From contig JAUNKI010000006.1 in the NCBI GenBank assembly GCA_030532815.1, forward strand, positions 1 through 7,854: 7,854 nucleotides of DNA. The letters run 5' to 3'. The DNA is from Leptotrichiaceae bacterium. Its GTDB lineage: Bacteria > Fusobacteriota > Fusobacteriia > Fusobacteriales > Leptotrichiaceae. A model generated the notes under the pieces. The model worked only from the letters and a program-made list of their open reading frames with translations. It had not been told where the DNA came from and did not search any database. How positions within the stretch are numbered: position 1 is the stretch's first letter; every line of letters begins with the position of its first letter. The translations under genes were made by a program, and so were the position numbers. Shown one piece after another: positions 5,539-7,854 of the stretch.

Positions 5539-6504
5539 ATGAAAAAGTTACTTTTAATGTTTATATTGATTTTAACTGTACATTTTAAAATAAATGCTTT
5601 GACGGTGAAGGAAAAAATACAGGAAGAATTGTCAAAAGTAGGAATAAAACAGGAAATTACTGATGAAACGGTAAAGCTTGATAAGGAAATAGGAAATATC
5701 GGGGGACTCCACTGGGTTATGACAGACACTATTGATAAAAATAGAAAAAATGAGATAAAGAGTAAGTGGGAAAAACTTTTTCTGAAAGATAGGAGAAACT
5801 ATATTGCACTTGAGAAAGTAATAATAACATACGGTAATAACAACCTTCTTGAAAGTGAAAAAGGGAAAAAATATATTTCGGAATATTTAAAGGCGGATAT
5901 TCCCGAAGATAGGAAAAATTTTCTTTTAGGAATAAGTTATTTCGTAAACCGATCTGATGAAACATTAGAAAATGAATATTTTGAAAAAGTAAAATCGGAA
6001 AGCGATAATCAGTATTATATTCAAATAGCAGATCTTCTGGAATATTTAAATTATAAAAATAGTAAAGATGAAGTCGGAAACAGTAAATTAAATGAAGAAG
6101 AAAAAAGAAACAGAGTATTAAAAGTTATTGCTAAATTGGACGGAATTGATGAAATACTTGAAAATGGTGAAATGAGAAGAAAATACCGAATTTCCGACGA
6201 GGAAGCCTACTCAATACAACTGGACAATTTTCTCATCAGAAGTTCGGCAAAAAAAGCTGTAGAAGATACTGAAGGTCTTCTTAATGATTTTATCAGTCAC
6301 ATAGCCGATAGGAAAATATCAAGGGAAATAGCAGAATACAATGCAGAAAAAGAGGCGACAGTGTATATTTTTGTATTGAAAATTGCAACTTTCGGAAAAC
6401 GATTCAGTGAAGAAAGAAATATTAAAGCTTTTAAAGAGAAAGAACTGTTGAAAAAAATTAAAAAGACTGACTTTTATAAAAGAGTGAAACAGAAAATAAA
6501 GTAA
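5539..6504 (+). CDS. Hypothetical exported protein
   Basis: A 321-residue protein that I do not recognise. Seen: a signal peptide MKKLLLMFILILTVHFKINA with a likely cut after Ala20. There is no lipobox cysteine, so it is secreted or periplasmic rather than a lipoprotein, and the mature part contains no cysteine. The mature chain is very rich in Lys and Glu and looks almost entirely helical, with runs such as KSKWEKLFLKDRRNYIALEKV (75-95), EEEKRNRVLKVIAKLDGIDE (187-206) and a basic C-terminus ending KRVKQKIK. A moderately hydrophobic stretch lies around 274-286. A helical-repeat (TPR- or HEAT-like) fold is possible but no repeat consensus is visible. AAAGGAGA at 5523-5530 fixes the start. The gap from rtcB is only 42 bases with no terminator, so the two are probably co-transcribed, although RtcB is cytosolic and this product is not. 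Confidence 0.72.
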   Translation: MKKLLLMFILILTVHFKINALTVKEKIQEELSKVGIKQEITDETVKLDKEIGNIGGLHWVMTDTIDKNRKNEIKSKWEKLFLKDRRNYIALEKVIITYGNNNLLESEKGKKYISEYLKADIPEDRKNFLLGISYFVNRSDETLENEYFEKVKSESDNQYYIQIADLLEYLNYKNSKDEVGNSKLNEEEKRNRVLKVIAKLDGIDEILENGEMRRKYRISDEEAYSIQLDNFLIRSSAKKAVEDTEGLLNDFISHIADRKISREIAEYNAEKEATVYIFVLKIATFGKRFSEERNIKAFKEKELLKKIKKTDFYKRVKQKIK

Positions 6505-6532
6505 AAAACTGTAGTTTAATATGAAGTTTTGT

Positions 6533-6686
6533 GAGGCTGTCTTATAAGGTATAAAAACATATTTAATCATAAATTTTATATATTTTTCTGTTTTTATAAA
6601 ACCATTGAAAAACAGTGTTTTTTAATTTTTAACAATATATAATATTTATAGTTAAAGAATTATTTTTGGCTTATCAAGACAGCCTC
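6533..6686. mobile_element. Small TIR-bounded element (MITE-like), non-autonomous
   Basis: GAGGCTGTCTTATAAG (6533-6548) is repeated in inverted form at 6670-6686, whose complement is GAGGCTGTCTTGATAAG: 16 matching bases with one inserted base. The enclosed ~120 bases are AT-rich, have no coding capacity and contain internal hairpins. GAGGCTGTC-type ends resemble terminal repeats of several transposase families (IS5- or IS1182-like ends), but I cannot assign one. The flanks TTGT (6529-6532) and TTAT (6687-6690) differ at one of four bases, so a target duplication is not proven. The alternative is a long native hairpin in the terminator. Confidence 0.5.
6588..6623 (+). terminator. Terminator-like hairpin within the element
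   Basis: CTGTTTTT (6588-6595) pairs perfectly with AAAAACAG (6608-6615) around a 12-base loop, followed by TG and six T residues (6618-6623) and a further T-run. On the + strand this has the shape of an intrinsic terminator for the exported-protein gene, although the stem is weak (only two G-C pairs). Confidence 0.4.
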
Positions 6687-6704
6687 TTATTACAGTTTTT
6701 TAAA

Positions 6705-6923
6705 TTATATTTCTTTTATATTCTTAACCGAAAAATGACCTGCACATTCTATTAAGTTTGAAAGTAATTCGTTATTCACATTTGAAGAAAAATCAACTTC
6801 TACATTTTTATTATCAAGACTGACTTTCACTTCTTCCACTTCAGGCAGTCCGTATAAAGCATTTTCGATTTTTTCTGCACAGCTGGAGCAGTTCATTCCG
6901 TCTATTTCTATAATTTTTTTCAT
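6705..6923 (-). CDS. copZ: Heavy-metal-associated domain protein, CopZ-like copper chaperone
   Basis: A 72-residue cytosolic metallochaperone made of a single HMA (ferredoxin-like beta-alpha-beta-beta-alpha-beta) domain. Seen: the strand KKIIEIDGMNCSSCAEKIENAL with the metal-binding motif Met10-x-Cys12-x-x-Cys15, then GLPEVEEVKVSLDNKNVEVDF, the middle strands shared by all HMA domains, and a last helix with Cys60. The start at 6923 is chosen because AAGGAGGAG (6939-6931) lies seven bases upstream; a longer in-frame reading from 6962 would add 13 residues and run through that ribosome binding site, so it is unlikely. The family delivers Cu(I) to P-type ATPases or regulators, and the same domain in MerP-type proteins binds mercury. 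No CopA ATPase or CopY regulator is in the window, so the metal is inferred only from the motif. It is convergent with the exported protein and divergent from the methyltransferase. Confidence 0.9.
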   Translation of the reverse strand: MKKIIEIDGMNCSSCAEKIENALYGLPEVEEVKVSLDNKNVEVDFSSNVNNELLSNLIECAGHFSVKNIKEI

Positions 6924-6974
6924 ATTCAGTCTCCTCCTTGTAAATTGTATAATATTCATCATTTTAATACATAA

Positions 6975-7003
6975 ATGTTATCAGAAACAGGTTTAAGTGT
7001 CAA
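6975..7003 (-). promoter_or_regulatory. Promoter of the copZ-like gene
   Basis: On the minus strand a perfect TTGACA (7003-6998) is followed after 17 bases by TAACAT (6980-6975). Transcription would start near 6968, leaving a leader of about 45 bases with the AAGGAGGAG site. No CopY-type TACA-NN-TGTA operator is visible, so copper control is not supported by the sequence. Confidence 0.65.
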
Positions 7004-7009
7004 TTTATA

Positions 7010-7038
7010 TTTACAATTTTCCATATAAAATATATAAT
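7010..7038 (+). promoter_or_regulatory. Promoter of the methyltransferase gene
   Basis: TTTACA (7010-7015) and a perfect TATAAT (7033-7038) are exactly 17 bases apart. This promoter diverges from the copZ-like one, with the two -35 boxes only six bases apart, so the polymerase sites would be back to back. Transcription would begin near 7045, giving a leader of under 30 bases. Confidence 0.7.
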
Positions 7039-7072
7039 ATTATAAATATAAAATGAAAGGATACGAATAATT

Positions 7073-7684
7073 ATGGAACATTATTTTTCGGAAAATCCGA
7101 ATATAAAATCTGAAAGAAAAAAAATAAAATATACAATAGGAAATAAAAAATTTGAATTTATTACCGATAACGGCGTTTTTTCCAAAGCAAAAGTTGATTC
7201 AGGTACCGACCTGATGTTAAAAACTTTTATGAAAAATGAGGAATTTAAAAAAAGGGAAAAAATAAATATTCTGGATATAGGCTGTGGGTACGGAACGGTT
7301 TCAGTAGTATTGAAGTCCTTTTATCCTCTTTTTCATATGACATTGTCCGATGTAAATGAAAGGGCATTGGAACTGAGCAGAGAAAATTTAAAAAATTACG
7401 GTATAAATGAATATGAAATAATAAAGTCTTCTGTTTTTGACAATATATCAGGAAAGTTTGATATAATTCTGTCAAATCCTCCTATAAGAGCAGGAAAGGA
7501 AATTATATTCAGCATATATGAAGGAGCTTATGAACATTTAAATAAAAACGGGAAATTTTACTGTGTAATCAGAACAAAGCACGGTGCAAAAAGCACTCAG
7601 AAAAAATTGGAACAGATTTTTGAAAATTGTGAAACAGTGGAAATCGACGGAGGATACAGAATTTATAGGAGTATTAGGAAATAA
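7073..7684 (+). CDS. RsmC-type class I SAM-dependent methyltransferase (short form)
   Basis: A 203-residue cytosolic methyltransferase of the 'MTS' group whose best-known member, RsmC, methylates N2 of G1207 in 16S rRNA. Seen: the group signature GVFSKAKVDSGTDLMLKTF (34-52), motif I ILDIGCGYGTVSV (66-78) for SAM binding, the acidic SAM-ribose position Asp93 in LSDVNERALELSRENL, and the catalytic-type motif ILSNPPIRAGKEI (132-144), NPP being typical of amino-group (base) methylation. The closing FYCVIRTKHGAKS strand and EQIFENCETVEIDGGYRIYRS follow. E. coli RsmC has about 340 residues with a degenerate N-terminal copy; this protein has only the catalytic half, like the short Gram-positive homologues such as YbxB. 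rRNA as substrate is thus likely but the exact base is not certain. The ribosome binding site is modest: AAAGGA at 7056-7061, eleven bases before ATG. Confidence 0.9.
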   Translation: MEHYFSENPNIKSERKKIKYTIGNKKFEFITDNGVFSKAKVDSGTDLMLKTFMKNEEFKKREKINILDIGCGYGTVSVVLKSFYPLFHMTLSDVNERALELSRENLKNYGINEYEIIKSSVFDNISGKFDIILSNPPIRAGKEIIFSIYEGAYEHLNKNGKFYCVIRTKHGAKSTQKKLEQIFENCETVEIDGGYRIYRSIRK

Positions 7685-7703
7685 AATTAGTTTTGCTAAA
7701 AGT

Positions 7704-7732
7704 TTGACAATCAAAATAAAATGTGGTATATT
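7704..7732 (+). promoter_or_regulatory. Promoter of the flavodoxin gene
   Basis: A perfect TTGACA (7704-7709) is followed after 17 bases by TATATT (7727-7732), and the base pair TG lies near the usual extended -10 position. Transcription would start near 7739 and the leader carries GGGAGGA (7760-7766). No Fur-box-like palindrome was recognised. Confidence 0.7.
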
Positions 7733-7773
7733 TTATAATAAGTATTAGATTTATATAATGGGAGGAAAGAGAC

Positions 7774-7854
7774 ATGTCAAAAATTGGTATTTTTTATGGT
7801 TCAACAACAGGAGTTACAGAAGATATCGCTAACAGAATAGCTGAAAAGCTTGAT
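7774..7854 (+). CDS. Flavodoxin, N-terminal part (runs off the window)
   Basis: Only the first 27 codons are present. The sequence MSKIGIFYGSTTGVTEDIA is the flavodoxin opening: a beta strand followed by the FMN-phosphate loop Ser-Thr-Thr-Gly-Val-Thr (residues 10-15) and the helix EDIANRIAEKLD. Flavodoxins are small cytosolic FMN electron carriers that replace ferredoxin, for example in pyruvate:ferredoxin oxidoreductase or ribonucleotide reductase activation. GGGAGGA lies seven bases before the ATG. The upstream promoter is strong and the gene is not joined to the methyltransferase. The rest of the gene, including the second flavin-binding loops, lies outside the window, so long-chain versus short-chain type cannot be told. 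Confidence 0.92.
   Translation, partial: MSKIGIFYGSTTGVTEDIANRIAEKLD

Larger units (their letters stand above)
6503..6701. terminator. Outer inverted repeat of a probable bidirectional terminator, split by an insert
   Basis: AAAAAACTGTA (6503-6513) and TACAGTTTTTT (6691-6701) are perfect complements. They begin inside the stop codon of the exported-protein gene and end three bases before the stop codon of the convergent copZ-like gene. A/T-tract arms facing two convergent stops are the usual form of a shared terminator. Here the arms are 177 bases apart because the region contains the 6533-6686 element. Whether they still terminate is unclear. Confidence 0.5.

Noticed and set aside
6924..6962. 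Thirteen-residue N-terminal extension of the copZ-like protein
   Set aside because: It would read through the strong AAGGAGGAG site, and HMA chaperones normally begin right at the first beta strand, as they do from 6923.
7685..7703. Terminator after the methyltransferase gene (TTAG/CTAA, TTTT/AAAA)
   Set aside because: The stem is at most four base pairs and the sequence runs straight into the flavodoxin promoter.

Overview
The window is very AT-rich, with A/T-biased codons, long A and T runs between genes, strong AGGAGG-type ribosome binding sites and TTTACA/TTGACA-17-TATAAT promoters. Together with the gene set this suggests a low-GC anaerobe or fermenter, most likely a fusobacterium of the Leptotrichia/Sebaldella type; a low-GC Firmicute is the alternative. 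That placement is inference, since no rRNA or marker gene is present.

Left part (1-3000): small accessory genes separated by decayed DNA. A VOC/glyoxalase-fold protein (98-490, +) is followed by 345 bases with no recognisable gene. A pyridoxamine-oxidase-like flavin protein lies on the minus strand (836-1243) with a clear promoter. After an AT-rich gap comes an unrecognised polytopic membrane protein (1617-2423, +). Behind it is a badly degraded cobalamin-biosynthesis gene, a CbiF/CobM remnant (2470-2911) with stops, frameshifts and a large internal loss. It contains an imperfect 30-base direct repeat.

Middle (2960-4101): an HxlR/DUF24 regulator with an N-terminal cysteine, then an isochorismatase-fold cysteine hydrolase. 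Each gene has its own promoter-like sequence with a nearby inverted repeat, which fits a regulator controlling itself and its neighbour.

Next (4102-6504): a full-length RtcB-family RNA ligase with all the metal and guanylation motifs visible. Its leader can fold in two mutually exclusive ways. An unrecognised 321-residue exported protein starts 42 bases after rtcB and is probably co-transcribed.

Right part (6505-7854): the 200-base gap between the exported protein and a convergent CopZ-like metallochaperone (6705-6923, -) holds two nested inverted repeats. The outer pair looks like a bidirectional terminator. The inner pair, ending in GAGGCTGTCTT, looks like a small non-autonomous transposable element inserted into that terminator. 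A divergent short RsmC-type methyltransferase (7073-7684, +) and the first 27 codons of a flavodoxin (7774 onward, +) finish the window, both with good promoters.

No CRISPR array, tRNA, rRNA, phage module or defence cassette was found. The least ordinary items are the TIR-bounded insert, the RtcB/exported-protein pair with its folded leader, the HxlR operator candidates and the cobalamin pseudogene.
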